A DNA stretch of 64,000 bases from Polyangiaceae bacterium (GCA_016715885.1 JADJXL010000007.1:1-64000); one strand, 5' to 3'; counted from the first letter of the stretch, positions 8,794 through 18,161 are shown. The notes: generated from the sequence alone by a model not told the origin. Made by a program: numbers and translations.

Positions 8794-9146
8794 GCGCTCT
8801 TCTGCTTCGCCGCCGCCCTCGCCTTCGCGATACGAACCAAATGCTCGAGGTACGCAAGCCTCTGCCACTCGACTTCTTCTTCATGAGACAGGCCGCCAGC
8901 ACGTCGCTTCTCGAGCAGCTCGCTCACGCGCAGGGACAACGCAGCCGATGGACGCAGCGCCAATACTTCCTCGGGCGTCGGAAGACGAGCCAGAAGCTCC
9001 AAAACCTCGGCTGCTCCTGCGTACTCCGCAGGAGATTCCGCGGTAAGTGCCCGAAGCCCCAAATCAAGAATGCGAGGCAACCGATCCGCAAGGAGGCGCA
9101 AACGCTCGGCAAGTTCGTCCGGAACATCCAGAATTACCGATGACAT
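8790..9146 (-). CDS. Small helical partner of the HNH nuclease
   Basis: 118 residues from the ATG at 9146, which has GGAAGGAG eight bases upstream; a longer reading to 9215 lacks such a site. The N-terminus (SSVILDVPDELAERLRLLADRLP) looks like a short beta strand and helix, similar to small antitoxin- or adaptor-like proteins. The remainder is helical, rich in Leu, Ala, Arg and Glu, with a basic tail. It shares a 4-base overlap with the HNH gene. No named domain was recognised. A regulatory or inhibitory role towards the nuclease is inference from the coupling. Confidence 0.65.
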   Translation of the reverse strand: MSSVILDVPDELAERLRLLADRLPRILDLGLRALTAESPAEYAGAAEVLELLARLPTPEEVLALRPSAALSLRVSELLEKRRAGGLSHEEEVEWQRLAYLEHLVRIAKARAAAKQKSA

Positions 9147-9298
9147 GGGGACAAACTCCTTCCTCGGCTCGTAACACTGTACCCATGACCTACCGCTTGC
9201 GCGGCGAATCGGCAAGCTAGGTCATGCAGGCAGAGCAGTACGCCAGTTTTTTCACTGCTTGGAAGATGTGGATGAGGAGTGACGCGAAATGAATACGT

Positions 9299-9334
9299 CG
9301 TTTGCCCACCTTCCATTCCGTTGGTGGACAAACG
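9299..9334. terminator. Stem-loop downstream of lpdA
   Basis: CGTTTGCCCACC (9299-9310) pairs with GGTGGACAAACG (9323-9334) with one mismatch around a 12-base loop. It begins about 17 bases past the lpdA stop. A run of T is lacking on the minus strand, so it may be a weak or Rho-assisted terminator. Confidence 0.4.
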
Positions 9335-9350
9335 ATCCGTCCGCCGCTCC

Positions 9351-10757
9351 TCACCGATTCACGATGTGAACCGCCGCGCCGAGCGAGTGCGCCGCCGCCT
9401 CCATGAACGCTTCGCCGAGCGTCGGATGCGGGTGAATCGTCAGCGCGATGTCCTCGGCAAACGCCGCCATCTCGAGCGCCAATGCGCCTTCGCTGATCAT
9501 CGTGCTCGCCTCGGGACCAACGATGTGAACACCAAGCACCTGCTTCGTGTTCTTGTCCGTCACCACCTTGACGAACCCGTCGGTCTCCATCATCGCCATC
9601 GCCTTGCCAAGCGCCGCGAACGGGAACTTGCCCACCTTCACCTCGATGCCCTTCGCCTTCGCCTCTTCCTCGGTCAAACCCGCTGTGGCGATCTCGGGAT
9701 CGGTGAAGATGGCGCCAGGAATGCACGCCCAGTCCTTGGCGGCATGATGGCCCGCAATGACTTCTGCAATGATTTCGCCCTCTTTCGATGCCTTGTGCGC
9801 GAGCATCGGAGGCCCCGACAAGTCACCAATCGAGTAGATGTTCGGAATGTTCGTCCGACCAAACTGATCCGCCGGGACGAACCCTCGTTTGTCCACGTGC
9901 ACACCGACAGACTCGAGGCCCAAGTTGCGCGAGTTCGGACGCATGCCCACCGCGACGAGCACCACGTCGGTCGGGATCGTCTCGATCTTGCCCTCGATGT
10001 CGATCTTCACCGCGAGCGATCCGTCCGGTTGACGCTCGTATCCCGCAGCTTTCGCGTTCTTGTAGATCTTTCCGCCGCGCTTCGTGATCTTGCGCTCGAC
10101 CACCTTGACGCAGTCCGGATCGACGCCGTTCAAGAGGTTCGGGAGCGCTTCGACGACCACGAGCTCCGCGCCGAAGGCCTGATAGACCATGCCGAGCTCG
10201 AGGCCGATGACGCCGCCGCCAATGACGAGGAGTCGCTTGGGAACGTTGCGCAAGCTGACCGCCTCTTTGGCGCCGATGATCTGCTTGCCGTCGAACTTGA
10301 AGGTCGGGATCTCGATGGTGCTCGAACCCGTCGCCAGCACGATGTTCTTGGCTTCGATCTGTTCGACCGTGCCATCGGCCTTCGTGACGTCGACGCGGTT
10401 TTTCCCGACGAGCACCGCCGAACCGGCGAGAAGATCCGCGCCGTTCGACTTGAGCAGACCACGCACGCCGCCGGTCAGCTTCTTGACGATGCCTTCTTTC
10501 CAGTCCTGCATCGCGTTGCAGTCGTGCTCGACCGAGCCGACCTTGATGCCCATCGTTGCAAAGGACGAGTGCGCTTTTTCGTACGAATGCGCTGCCGCGA
10601 TGAGGGCTTTCGACGGAATGCAGCCCCAATTCAGGCACACGCCGCCGACTTCTTCCTTCTCGATGCAAACAGTCTTTACGCCGAGCTGTCCGAGCCGAAT
10701 CGCACAGACGTAGCCGCCAGGGCCGCCACCAATGACGATTGCGTCGTAGGTCTTCAT
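9351..10757 (-). CDS. lpdA: Dihydrolipoyl dehydrogenase (E3)
   Basis: 468 residues, normal length. FAD-binding GGGPGG near residues 10-15, redox disulfide C41/C46 in GGVCLNWGCIPSK, NAD-binding GGGVIGLELG in the middle, the GD segment of the FAD domain (YSIGDLSGPPMLAHKA) and the C-terminal His-Glu pair (HPHPTLGEA) are all present. It reoxidises dihydrolipoamide of 2-oxoacid dehydrogenase complexes or the glycine cleavage system, making NADH. GAGGAT stands before the ATG. It lies 130 bp downstream of the E1 alpha gene on the same strand; E1 beta and E2 are not in the window. Confidence 0.97.
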   Translation of the reverse strand: MKTYDAIVIGGGPGGYVCAIRLGQLGVKTVCIEKEEVGGVCLNWGCIPSKALIAAAHSYEKAHSSFATMGIKVGSVEHDCNAMQDWKEGIVKKLTGGVRGLLKSNGADLLAGSAVLVGKNRVDVTKADGTVEQIEAKNIVLATGSSTIEIPTFKFDGKQIIGAKEAVSLRNVPKRLLVIGGGVIGLELGMVYQAFGAELVVVEALPNLLNGVDPDCVKVVERKITKRGGKIYKNAKAAGYERQPDGSLAVKIDIEGKIETIPTDVVLVAVGMRPNSRNLGLESVGVHVDKRGFVPADQFGRTNIPNIYSIGDLSGPPMLAHKASKEGEIIAEVIAGHHAAKDWACIPGAIFTDPEIATAGLTEEEAKAKGIEVKVGKFPFAALGKAMAMMETDGFVKVVTDKNTKQVLGVHIVGPEASTMISEGALALEMAAFAEDIALTIHPHPTLGEAFMEAAAHSLGAAVHIVNR

Positions 10758-10887
10758 CGATCCTCGGTGCAGGAGGGGAAAGGCGGCCCGAGCGTGGACC
10801 GGCGGCCCTCCAACGCGCGCGGATTACCATGACCGTGAGAAGCAGGCGGGAAAAAACGTCACGACCCGCGAAGGACCGGAGAAATGA

Positions 10888-12021
10888 CTAATGCCCGCTC
10901 GTCTGCGGCGGGTGAGCCAACACCTCGGCCCGCTGTTCGGCGAGATGCCACGGAAGCTCGGCATATACGTCGTCGAAAAGGCTTTCGCGCGGGGGCGGCC
11001 CAAGCTGCTCGACTTCCTGAACGGCCGCGCTGATTTCCGCCATGAGGCCTTCTTCGAGCGCCGCGTCCTGCGCATCGTCGAGCAGCCCACGATGAAGCAG
11101 ATGCCGTCGCAAGCGCCCGATCGGATCGCGCTGCGCCCACGTGTCGACCTCGTTCTGCGAGCGGTAACGCGTGGGATCGTCGCTCGATGAATGCGCGCCC
11201 ATGCGATACGTGAGCGCCTCGATGAACGTTGGTCCATGCCCGTCGCGCGCGCGCTGAATGGCGTCTCGCATCACACGGTAGACGGCGAGCACGTCGTTGC
11301 CATCGACCCGCATGCTGGGAACGCCGTACGCTCGCCCTTTGATGGCGAACGTGGCCGATGCGGTTTGCCTTTGCGCGGGCACGCTGATGGCCCAGTGGTT
11401 GTTTTGACAAACCAGGACGCACGGCACCTTGAAGACGCCCGCAAAGTTCAGCGCATTGTGGAAGTCCGGCTCGCTCGTACCGCCATCTCCGACAAACCCC
11501 ACGGTGATCGTTCGATCGCGTCGCATCTTCGCCGCCCACGCAGCTCCGACGGCGTGAGGCATCTGCGTCGCCATGCAGCTCGACCAAGCCACTTGATTGA
11601 CGGCCCGGCCGCTCATGTGCGACGGCATCTGGCGGCCTTTCAGAACATCACCGGCGTTGCCGAAATACTGCGCGATGTAGCTACGCAGCGCGAAGCCTCG
11701 CACGAGCATGATCGCGCTCTCGCGCAGCGCGGGAAAAACCCAATCGGACGGATCGAGCAAGAGACCCGTGGCGATTGGCGTGGCCTCTTGGCCGCGGCAT
11801 TCCCCAGCGAAATGAATGCGCCCCTGACGCTGCAGAAGCATCATGCGCGTGTCGATGAGACGCACACGTTTCATCTCGCGATACGCACGCAACAGAACGT
11901 CTGCGGGCATGCCGGGATCGGTTTCGGGATCCGCACTGCCATCGTCTCGAAGGACGCGAAGCAGGCCCAAGTCGCTGGAGTCGCCGGACGCGAGCGGCGA
12001 AGACGCATGGCTGTCGTGCAT
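10888..12021 (-). CDS. Thiamine-diphosphate 2-oxoacid dehydrogenase E1, alpha subunit
   Basis: 377 residues. The thiamine-diphosphate motif GDGGTSEPDFHNALN and its closing asparagine (CQNNHWAIS) are intact. The phosphorylation-loop region YRMGAHSSSDDPTRYR is characteristic of E1 alpha, and the NHWAIS/SSSDDPT wording is closer to the branched-chain 2-oxoacid type than to pyruvate E1. It would decarboxylate a 2-oxoacid together with an E1 beta partner that is not seen here. The neighbouring lpdA supplies E3. Substrate (pyruvate or branched-chain oxoacid) cannot be fixed from sequence alone. Confidence 0.9.
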   Translation of the reverse strand: MHDSHASSPLASGDSSDLGLLRVLRDDGSADPETDPGMPADVLLRAYREMKRVRLIDTRMMLLQRQGRIHFAGECRGQEATPIATGLLLDPSDWVFPALRESAIMLVRGFALRSYIAQYFGNAGDVLKGRQMPSHMSGRAVNQVAWSSCMATQMPHAVGAAWAAKMRRDRTITVGFVGDGGTSEPDFHNALNFAGVFKVPCVLVCQNNHWAISVPAQRQTASATFAIKGRAYGVPSMRVDGNDVLAVYRVMRDAIQRARDGHGPTFIEALTYRMGAHSSSDDPTRYRSQNEVDTWAQRDPIGRLRRHLLHRGLLDDAQDAALEEGLMAEISAAVQEVEQLGPPPRESLFDDVYAELPWHLAEQRAEVLAHPPQTSGH

Positions 12022-12068
12022 GGGCGGAACCTAGCGCGAAAAGGGGCGTATGTGCAGCGGGATCGGCG

Positions 12069-12893
12069 TTACAGCGCGCACACGCCGTAGTTCGGCGAGA
12101 CGCCGTTGCACGTTTGACCCTGGGGACACCCACCTTCGCCAGGGGCTTTCGATTGCCAATCTGCGAGCGAACAACTGTAGCGACAAACCTTGTTCGAACA
12201 GATTTGGTTTGCACCGCAATCATTCAAGAAGTCGCAAGGTCCTCCCTCGGGCGAGGGCGAATCGGAGGTCGGGGCGCACAAGGAAAGTTCCTGGGCGGGA
12301 TCCCCGAGACGGCATTGCTGATTTTCCGGACAATCATTACCGAAGAGCGTGCAGGTCTTCGAGAAGTTGCACGCCCAAACGGTTTTTCCTCCAATGTTGA
12401 TGTTGACGTTGCATTGGGCGCTGCCACAAAACGCTTGAGCCTGGCTCTGGCAACAGATGGGCGCGCAGACGTAGAACACGCAAAGAAGGCCCGCCGAACA
12501 TTCCTTGGTGTCGGCGCAGCTCGCGCCAACTCCTTTGACGCCCGTTTCGTAGACGCACTGCGTGCCCGTGCCAGCCGGCACGCACATTTCACCTTCGCCT
12601 TTGCAATCCTGCTTCAAGAGGTGGCAATTCGTTTCGTCGAGCGTCGTGTGGTCCTCGCATTCGACGGGCGCACCGCTCGAACTGCTGGAGGAAGTCATGC
12701 CCCCTGCGCCGGCTCCAGCCGCGCCGCCCGCACCAGCGGCGCCAGCGTCACCACCGCTTCCAGCGGCGGGCGGAGATCCACCGGAGCCATCGTCGCCGCC
12801 AAAAAGCGAGCAGCTGCCGACGAACGAGATACACAAGACAAACCCGCCCACCGAGGCGGTGACGAACACAGGAGCAGATCGAAGCAAGCGCAT
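12069..12893 (-). CDS. Cys-rich secreted lipoprotein
   Basis: 274 residues from the ATG at 12893; two codons earlier is a less likely TTG. The signal peptide ends in lipobox VGSC, then a Gly/Ala/Ser-rich linker with GGAGGAAGAG and a serine run. The mature domain holds many cysteines in short spaced pairs (ECEDHTT, CHLLKQDCKGEGEMC, CCQSQAQAFCGSAQC, CPENQQC, CPQGQTC), typical of disulfide-rich myxobacterial surface lipoproteins of unknown function. It is the nearest downstream gene of a second protein of this class. The reading through of that upstream gene's shifted frame overlaps this start. Confidence 0.75.
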   Translation of the reverse strand: MRLLRSAPVFVTASVGGFVLCISFVGSCSLFGGDDGSGGSPPAAGSGGDAGAAGAGGAAGAGAGGMTSSSSSSGAPVECEDHTTLDETNCHLLKQDCKGEGEMCVPAGTGTQCVYETGVKGVGASCADTKECSAGLLCVFYVCAPICCQSQAQAFCGSAQCNVNINIGGKTVWACNFSKTCTLFGNDCPENQQCRLGDPAQELSLCAPTSDSPSPEGGPCDFLNDCGANQICSNKVCRYSCSLADWQSKAPGEGGCPQGQTCNGVSPNYGVCAL

Positions 12894-12995
12894 TGGCAAA
12901 CGGTAACACGCCCCGGGATTCGGGCGGGACGAATGAAAAAGCCGCGACGAGCATGGCCCGCCGCGGCTTTCGTCAGGTCAGCAGGAACGGATCGA

Positions 12996-14200
12996 TCAGA
13001 CGCCGCCCATACCGGCCATGCCGCCGCCAGCACCGCCAGCGCCGCCCATGCCGCCGCCGCACCGCCAGCGCCGCCAGCGCCGCCAGCGCCGCCAGCGCCG
13101 CCCATGCCACCGGCTCCGCCAGCACCACCGGCACCGCCCATGCCGCCAGCGCCGCCCATGGGTTCGAGCGTGCCGAGCGGGTACTTGGTATCGATGCAGT
13201 AGGGGCCGTGGATGGTATTGGTGCAGGTCGTGCCCGTACCGCAATCCATTTGGCCGTTGGGGCACGGATCTTCGCCGACGCAATAGCCGACCGGTCCACC
13301 CATCAGGAGCCCGCGGCACCAAAGGTCGGGGGCGCCGCATTCATCATGCGCCGTGCAGCCACCGCCACAGAAACCGACGTCGCCAGCGCCGACGCAAACT
13401 TGGCCCTGCGGACAGCCCATCACGACGGGCAAATAGAGGCATAGACCATTTTCGATGCCGCCACAGTCGCCGTAATTGATGTCGCCGCCGAGCGCGCAAA
13501 CGCCCGAGCAGAAGCCCTTGCCGTCGCCCGAACCAATGCAGAAGCCATTGCCGCATTCATCCTGCGCGGCCATCGGGTCGCAGGTCATACCGAGCTTTTT
13601 GCCCGTCGGGGCCATGGCCTTGTCCAGACATACGCCAGCCGCGAGATTGCAGTAACGATCCGCGGGGCATTCGCTGTCATTGCCGCAGGTGGGCAAACAG
13701 AGGTCGCCTGCCGTCACGCGATAACAAGCAACGTCTTCACGCCCGTGGCATTTGAATTCGTCGAGCGGGTCGTTCAAGTATTGAAGCTCGGGACCAAGCT
13801 CGCATCCCAAAACGCAACGACCTTCCGAGGCGTTGGGATCCGGCTTGAAACAGATATTGGCAACACCAGGGCAATCACCGCTGGTTTGGCACGCCTTGGT
13901 GCAATACCCATTCGACGGGCCACCTTGGAAAACCGGGTCGTTTCCGGCCGACGTTGCACACGTGCCGCCCATGCCGCATTCGGAGTCGGTTCCGCAGGGC
14001 AAACCAAGCCAATCTCCCGTATCGGTCGTGCCGCTCGAGCTGGATGACGAAGAACTGCTCGACGAAGACGACGTCGAGCCTCCGCCAGCCGAACCACCGG
14101 TACCATTGTTGACGTCCGTCTCGCAGCCTGCTGCGTTCAAAGCGACGATGAATCCAAGCCCAATCGTCGAAAGAAGCCACCACGCACTATTCAATTTCAT
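12996..14200 (-). pseudogene. Cys-rich lipoprotein with Gly-Gly-Ala tail, frameshifted in the tail
   Basis: Start is the ATG at 14200 with GGAGG nine bases upstream. A signal peptide ends at NAAGC, then TG/GGS linker, a serine run, and a long disulfide-rich domain with repeated C-x(5-7)-C modules (PCGTDSECGMGGTC, CQTSGDCPG, CGNDSECPADRYC and similar). The tail is GGAGGMGGAGG-type. Within it, near 13052, one base is missing relative to the neighbouring repeat unit. Without the shift the protein would end at 12996 in GMAGMGGV; with it, translation continues out of frame to 12695, past the next gene's start. The upstream 380 residues are intact. It may be a true slip in a repeat or an assembly error. 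Confidence 0.7.
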
Positions 14201-14331
14201 CGGATGCCTCCACGCACCAAAGAAAGACTCAGCCAGCAACGACGGCCACGTGCCGCGCCTTCCAGACGTCCCCAGCATAGCGATGTGAGCGGTTGAAGAC
14301 CAGCAGATGCAGCGAACAGAACGCGAAATGT

Positions 14332-14952
14332 TCAGTCGTCGCGAGGGCCTGGGGGCAGCGGAGCGAACACTTCGCCAACATCGTCGTCATCGTCTTCGGG
14401 GCGCCGCACACGCAGCGTGAAAATTCCAAGTGCCACGAAGGAAGCCGCGAAAACCATCCCCGCCTTCCCTACGGTTTCCGCACGACGATGAATGGCTTCG
14501 AGCACCTGGCCCTGGGGGGTTCCATCACGACGAACCCCCGCTCGATGCAGCTCGTTGATGCGTGGCGTGAGCGCCATGCCGACGTAGGTCGTCGCAAGCG
14601 CCATCAAAATCGCGCAGAACCTGCGAATGCGCGCCGCCGCGGTTCGTCCGGACGGACCAGCCGCCCACGTCCGCGCAATCTCGGATCCCAACGCGACGAC
14701 GGACGCACCGATCGCAATCTGATCGAAGCGGGCAAACGCCGCGCCCATCGCGTCACCGGAAAACGGCGTCGGCGTCAAACGAAACACCATCGGCGCCGCA
14801 CAAGCTCCAAGCGCCAGGAGGCCTCCGATGTACAAGCCTGCCGCGAGCACGCCCGCCGTCGCCGCGACTCGTTCCACGATCGCTCGAATGCGCGCAAGGC
14901 GTTCTTCGGGATCGGGCAATAGATCTTCTTCGGTAAAACGCGTTTCGTTCAC
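14332..14952 (-). CDS. DUF4149-like integral membrane protein
   Basis: 206 residues from a GTG at 14952 that overlaps the upstream stop (GTGA). Four hydrophobic helices: about 29-56, 78-95, 112-132 and 163-180. The helix order and the GACAAPMVF and FDQIAIGAS segments resemble DUF4149 (TMEM205-like) proteins, whose function is not settled. The C-terminus is acidic and cytoplasmic-looking. It is the last gene of a tight three-gene operon with the CrtC-like and HEAT genes. Confidence 0.65.
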   Translation of the reverse strand: MNETRFTEEDLLPDPEERLARIRAIVERVAATAGVLAAGLYIGGLLALGACAAPMVFRLTPTPFSGDAMGAAFARFDQIAIGASVVALGSEIARTWAAGPSGRTAAARIRRFCAILMALATTYVGMALTPRINELHRAGVRRDGTPQGQVLEAIHRRAETVGKAGMVFAASFVALGIFTLRVRRPEDDDDDVGEVFAPLPPGPRDD

Positions 14953-15983
14953 ACGTACATCCTGACGCCGTGATCGTCGTCTCGAGTGCCAATTTCAAGG
15001 GCCGCTGCATGGCTTCGCACGACGACCGGCGGACGGCCTCGCACTTCGAGGCGCACGTGCGCCCGCGCAAGTTTGCTGTTGAGGCAGTAGGTCATCGGGC
15101 CATCGGGATTGGGATAATAAAGCCCGACCATGTCGCCCGTATCGACCTCGAAAAGCCCTTCGATGCGAGCTCGACCGGCTTCGGCCGTGAAGCTGTACCG
15201 GCGCAGGCCGATGTCGCCATGCGCCCGCGCAAGCTCGATGGGGCCGTTCCACAAGTAGTCGACGCCGCGAAAGCGCGCGCAAACGACCGTGAGCACCGGC
15301 GTCATGATCGGACCAACTTTCACGCGGCCACTCATCGCTTCCACGATGAGCTCGACGTCGCTGTCCCACGTGTTCACGTGCGTCCATGCGTAAAGGTCCG
15401 CATGGCCTCGACCCCAGTTGTGCCCTTGCATGCCACGCCAACCGGAAAGGTCCCAGCGCTCGCCATTGACCACGACGTCGCCGGAAAAACGCAAGTCAGG
15501 GTAAGGCGTGAGCGTCTTCGACTTGGGAAAAGCTCCGCGGTACATCGCATCATAGGGGTACGGGACAAACGCTCGCGCTTCGCCCTCGAGCTCGAGGTTC
15601 CACGCGATGGAATCGTCACGACGAACGATGCGTCCCGAGGTCCGTCCCTGCTGAATGGAGAGGCGCTCGGGCTCTTCGCCGGCCGCTCTGGGCGCGATGG
15701 TCCAGTGAACGTCGAGGTTTTTGTCGCCAAACGAAGCGCTGGAAAACGGCAGCACATGTTTGACCGCGACGTGCTTGTTCACGCCGCCGCGACGATCGAA
15801 AGCAATGGCCCACCCTTCGGCGAGAGCGCGCCCGGGTTCGCTCGATGAAGCGTAGATGGTGGCTTTGATCCAGACCGCCCGCTCGCCGTTCGGTTCGTTC
15901 GCCTTGAGAAAGTAGCTTTCAACGTGGTTCTGCCCCGCGGCGGGATCGAAGTGGACGGCATTCGGATGTCTCGCGATCGTCAT
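14949..15983 (-). CDS. CrtC/AttH-like lipocalin-fold protein
   Basis: 344 residues. The sequence opens QNHVESYFLKANEP and contains GMQGHNWGRGHADLYAWTH and a later LVVRS-type strand series, the pattern of the CrtC/AttH (carotenoid 1,2-hydratase-like) family with two lipocalin-like halves. No carotenoid genes are nearby, so a hydratase role is not supported; related stand-alone proteins are often annotated only as lipocalin-like or tocopherol-cyclase-like. The gene overlaps both neighbours by four bases (ATGA at 15980-15983, GTGA at 14949-14952), so the three are translated as one unit. A similar fold appears in the DUF2804-type protein at 61019. Confidence 0.7.
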   Translation of the reverse strand: MTIARHPNAVHFDPAAGQNHVESYFLKANEPNGERAVWIKATIYASSSEPGRALAEGWAIAFDRRGGVNKHVAVKHVLPFSSASFGDKNLDVHWTIAPRAAGEEPERLSIQQGRTSGRIVRRDDSIAWNLELEGEARAFVPYPYDAMYRGAFPKSKTLTPYPDLRFSGDVVVNGERWDLSGWRGMQGHNWGRGHADLYAWTHVNTWDSDVELIVEAMSGRVKVGPIMTPVLTVVCARFRGVDYLWNGPIELARAHGDIGLRRYSFTAEAGRARIEGLFEVDTGDMVGLYYPNPDGPMTYCLNSKLARAHVRLEVRGRPPVVVRSHAAALEIGTRDDDHGVRMYV

Positions 15984-17047
15984 GCGAAGTCTCCCGTGTT
16001 GCGCGAAGGTTTGTCATGGCGTGGAGCGTCCTCTGCGTCGGCGAGCAGAGCGAGCGCGTCTTCGATGGCATGCGGATCGGCGCGTGATGCATCGCCTTGC
16101 ATGGCGCGAAGCGTGGGTTCTGCAGCTCGAATGCGTGCGCGCCCAACGGCAGCAACGGCGAGCGTGCGTTTGGAACGATCCCATGATTCGAGCTCGCGGA
16201 TGATCTCGCGCGTCGCGCGCTCGTGACCCATGCGTGCAAGCGCAACGCGCGCATGCCACGCGTGACGATCGCGACCGAAGATGCCTCCGAAGGCTCGTTT
16301 TTCGAGACCTGCATGCGCATCCTTCAGACCAAGCACGCCGGCCAGCTCGATGGCAGCAGCCTCGTCTTCGGTATCCGCAGTCTTGATCGATCGTCGCACG
16401 ACGCCGACGAGAATCTTTGCACCCAAACGATCGCCCGCATGTCCGAGCGCTATCGCGGCAGCAACTCGGACGAGCGCCGACTCGTGGTCGAGCAGCTCCT
16501 TCACGTGATCGACGAGCGCTGGATCGATCGCGCCTTCAGCGCCTCCACCCACTTCTTCGGCGACACGCAGTGCGATGTGACAAACGAGCGGATCGGTGTC
16601 GCTCATGCGAGCCTGTAGCGCTTCGATAACGCTGGCCCGATCGTGGCAGACGCGGGCAAACGCGATCACGGCTTGGAAACGAACTTCCGAACGTTGATCG
16701 CCAAGAGCGCGGCGCAGCCTTTCGGTGGCTCGGCTGTCACCAATTTCTCCAAGCGCCGTGATGGCCATTTGGCGCACGTGCACGTCAGGATCTTCCATCG
16801 CAACGAGCAATGCCGGGAGCGCTTCGTTGCCTCCTATGTCGGCAAGGCCGAGCGCGGCTGCGGATCGCACGGGCGGCGCATCGTCGTCACGAAGTGCGCG
16901 TTCGAGTGCTCGAACGACGTCTTCGCGCGCTTCGTCCGCATATCGAACGAGATCGCGCACGGCACTTTCGCGCACGGCCGGTTGTTTCGAAGCCACGTCG
17001 CGAAGGGACGCAGCCAGGGTCCGGGGTAGCGCAGGCGCTTGAAACAC
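15980..17047 (-). CDS. HEAT-repeat protein
   Basis: 355 residues from a GTG. At least eight helical repeats of 30-35 residues are visible, with wording such as VRSAAALGLADIGG, VRQMAITALGEIGD, VRFQAVIAFARV and VRVAAAIALGHAGD. HEAT repeats form curved scaffolds for protein contacts, as in phycobilin-lyase-like and EzrA-like bacterial proteins. No catalytic motif is seen. It is the first gene of the operon leading to the CrtC-like and DUF4149-like genes. Confidence 0.85.
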   Translation of the reverse strand: MFQAPALPRTLAASLRDVASKQPAVRESAVRDLVRYADEAREDVVRALERALRDDDAPPVRSAAALGLADIGGNEALPALLVAMEDPDVHVRQMAITALGEIGDSRATERLRRALGDQRSEVRFQAVIAFARVCHDRASVIEALQARMSDTDPLVCHIALRVAEEVGGGAEGAIDPALVDHVKELLDHESALVRVAAAIALGHAGDRLGAKILVGVVRRSIKTADTEDEAAAIELAGVLGLKDAHAGLEKRAFGGIFGRDRHAWHARVALARMGHERATREIIRELESWDRSKRTLAVAAVGRARIRAAEPTLRAMQGDASRADPHAIEDALALLADAEDAPRHDKPSRNTGDFA

Positions 17048-17129
17048 GCGGCAAGGCTAGCACGCACGAGCGTGCAACACCCTGACGACCCGACGTTGGT
17101 CTTGGATGCCGATCGTCCGGACGGACCCT

Positions 17130-17819
17130 TCAGATCCCGCCGCCAGCTCCACCCATGCCGCCAGCTCCAGCAGCTCCGCCAGCACCCGCTGCACCTCCAG
17201 CACCGCCCATGCCTCCGGCTCCGCCAGCACCCGCTGCACCTCCAGCACCGCCCATACCTCCAGCTCCGCCAGCGCCGCCCATGCCTCCAGCGCCGCCCAT
17301 GCCTCCAGCTCCGCCAGCACCAGGCGTGTACGGCGTGAGGTCGAAGTCGACTTTGGGTGGAAGACAAACCTCGGGAATCTCCGTGGTGACCGACGGAGCC
17401 GGGATTTTCACGACGCACACGCGGTTCGAGAGAGGACTGAAGTCGATGATGCGACCATCACGCGTCGACGGAGAAGCGCACTCGTAGCCTTCGCGGCAGT
17501 CGCCGTCGCTTTCGCAGTCCGCCATGCAGAACGTGCGTTCGAAGCGACCCCAGCTTGCATCGTCGGTGGAGCCGCAGGCCGGATCGAGTTGCGACGTGAA
17601 CGCAACGCAAACGCCATCGCCTTCTGGGCACTTGTCAGGCTCGCAGTTGAACAGCGTGCAATAGCCACCGGGTTGCGTGTTGTCGCAAAGGCGGTCGCCT
17701 TGTTGCGAACAGTCGAGCGACGTGGAGCACTCGCGGCCAATTTTCGGTGCGCAACCGGCAAGAGTCACGAGGGCAGCGAGCACGGCGGGAGCGAACCGAA
17801 ACGCGTTGGATCGTTGCAT
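17130..17819 (-). CDS. Cys-rich lipoprotein with Gly-Gly-Ala-Met tail
   Basis: 229 residues. Signal peptide with lipobox LAGC at about 19-22, then a cysteine-rich domain (CSTSLDCSQQGDRLC, CTLFNCEPDKCPEGDGVC, CMADCESDGDCREGYEC) of the same general class as the lipoproteins at 12069 and 12996. The last 65 residues are almost only Gly, Ala and Met (AGGAGGMGGAGGMGGAGG type). The DNA for this tail is a GC-rich near-repeat with CCGCC/CCAGC words. Such tails may be flexible surface linkers; their role is unknown. The frame is intact here, unlike in the gene at 12996. Confidence 0.75.
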   Translation of the reverse strand: MQRSNAFRFAPAVLAALVTLAGCAPKIGRECSTSLDCSQQGDRLCDNTQPGGYCTLFNCEPDKCPEGDGVCVAFTSQLDPACGSTDDASWGRFERTFCMADCESDGDCREGYECASPSTRDGRIIDFSPLSNRVCVVKIPAPSVTTEIPEVCLPPKVDFDLTPYTPGAGGAGGMGGAGGMGGAGGAGGMGGAGGAAGAGGAGGMGGAGGAAGAGGAAGAGGMGGAGGGI

Positions 17820-18161
17820 TGCAGGAAAGGCGTACTACCGGCGGGTCGACCGACGCGCAACCACGGCCTTGCCCAAGAAGGTGCGCCTCACTCCCCGACC
17901 CGTCGTTTCAGAAAGGTGCCCACCACTTTGGGCCGCCCGGTCCCCGAAAAGTGCGAACCCCGTTGGGCGCCCGAAACGATGCACGATGCCCTGGACGAAA
18001 AGCCGCCGACGCTTCAGGATACGCGTCCCAAAAGTCCGCAACCGGGCACGCAACCTCCGCCAGTTGCACTCACCACCCGACCGCTCGATTGACAGTCGGG
18101 GCGACGACCTCTACATACCGGGAGCTTCCGGACCGCATACCGGAAAGACAAACTATCCCCC
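17820..18161. other. Intergenic region with divergent promoters
   Basis: 342 bp between the lipoprotein (minus) and ferredoxin (plus). It is not coding on either strand as far as can be seen. Its right end contains the promoter at 18089-18117. Nothing else stands out. Confidence 0.6.
18089..18117 (+). promoter_or_regulatory. Sigma-70-type promoter for the ferredoxin gene
   Basis: TTGACA at 18089-18094, a 17-base spacer and TACATA at 18112-18117. The -35 is perfect and the -10 matches TATAAT at four of six positions, including the essential first TA-type bases. The start codon follows 45 bases later. Confidence 0.6.

Noticed and set aside
9279..10832. 517-codon plus-strand frame opposite lpdA
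   Set aside because: His/Arg/Asp-rich mirror of a well-conserved enzyme on the other strand; no domain.
12114..13202. Plus-strand frame opposite the Cys-rich lipoproteins
   Set aside because: Ala/Pro-rich mirror of Gly/Ala-coding repeats; the minus strand has signal peptides and disulfide modules.
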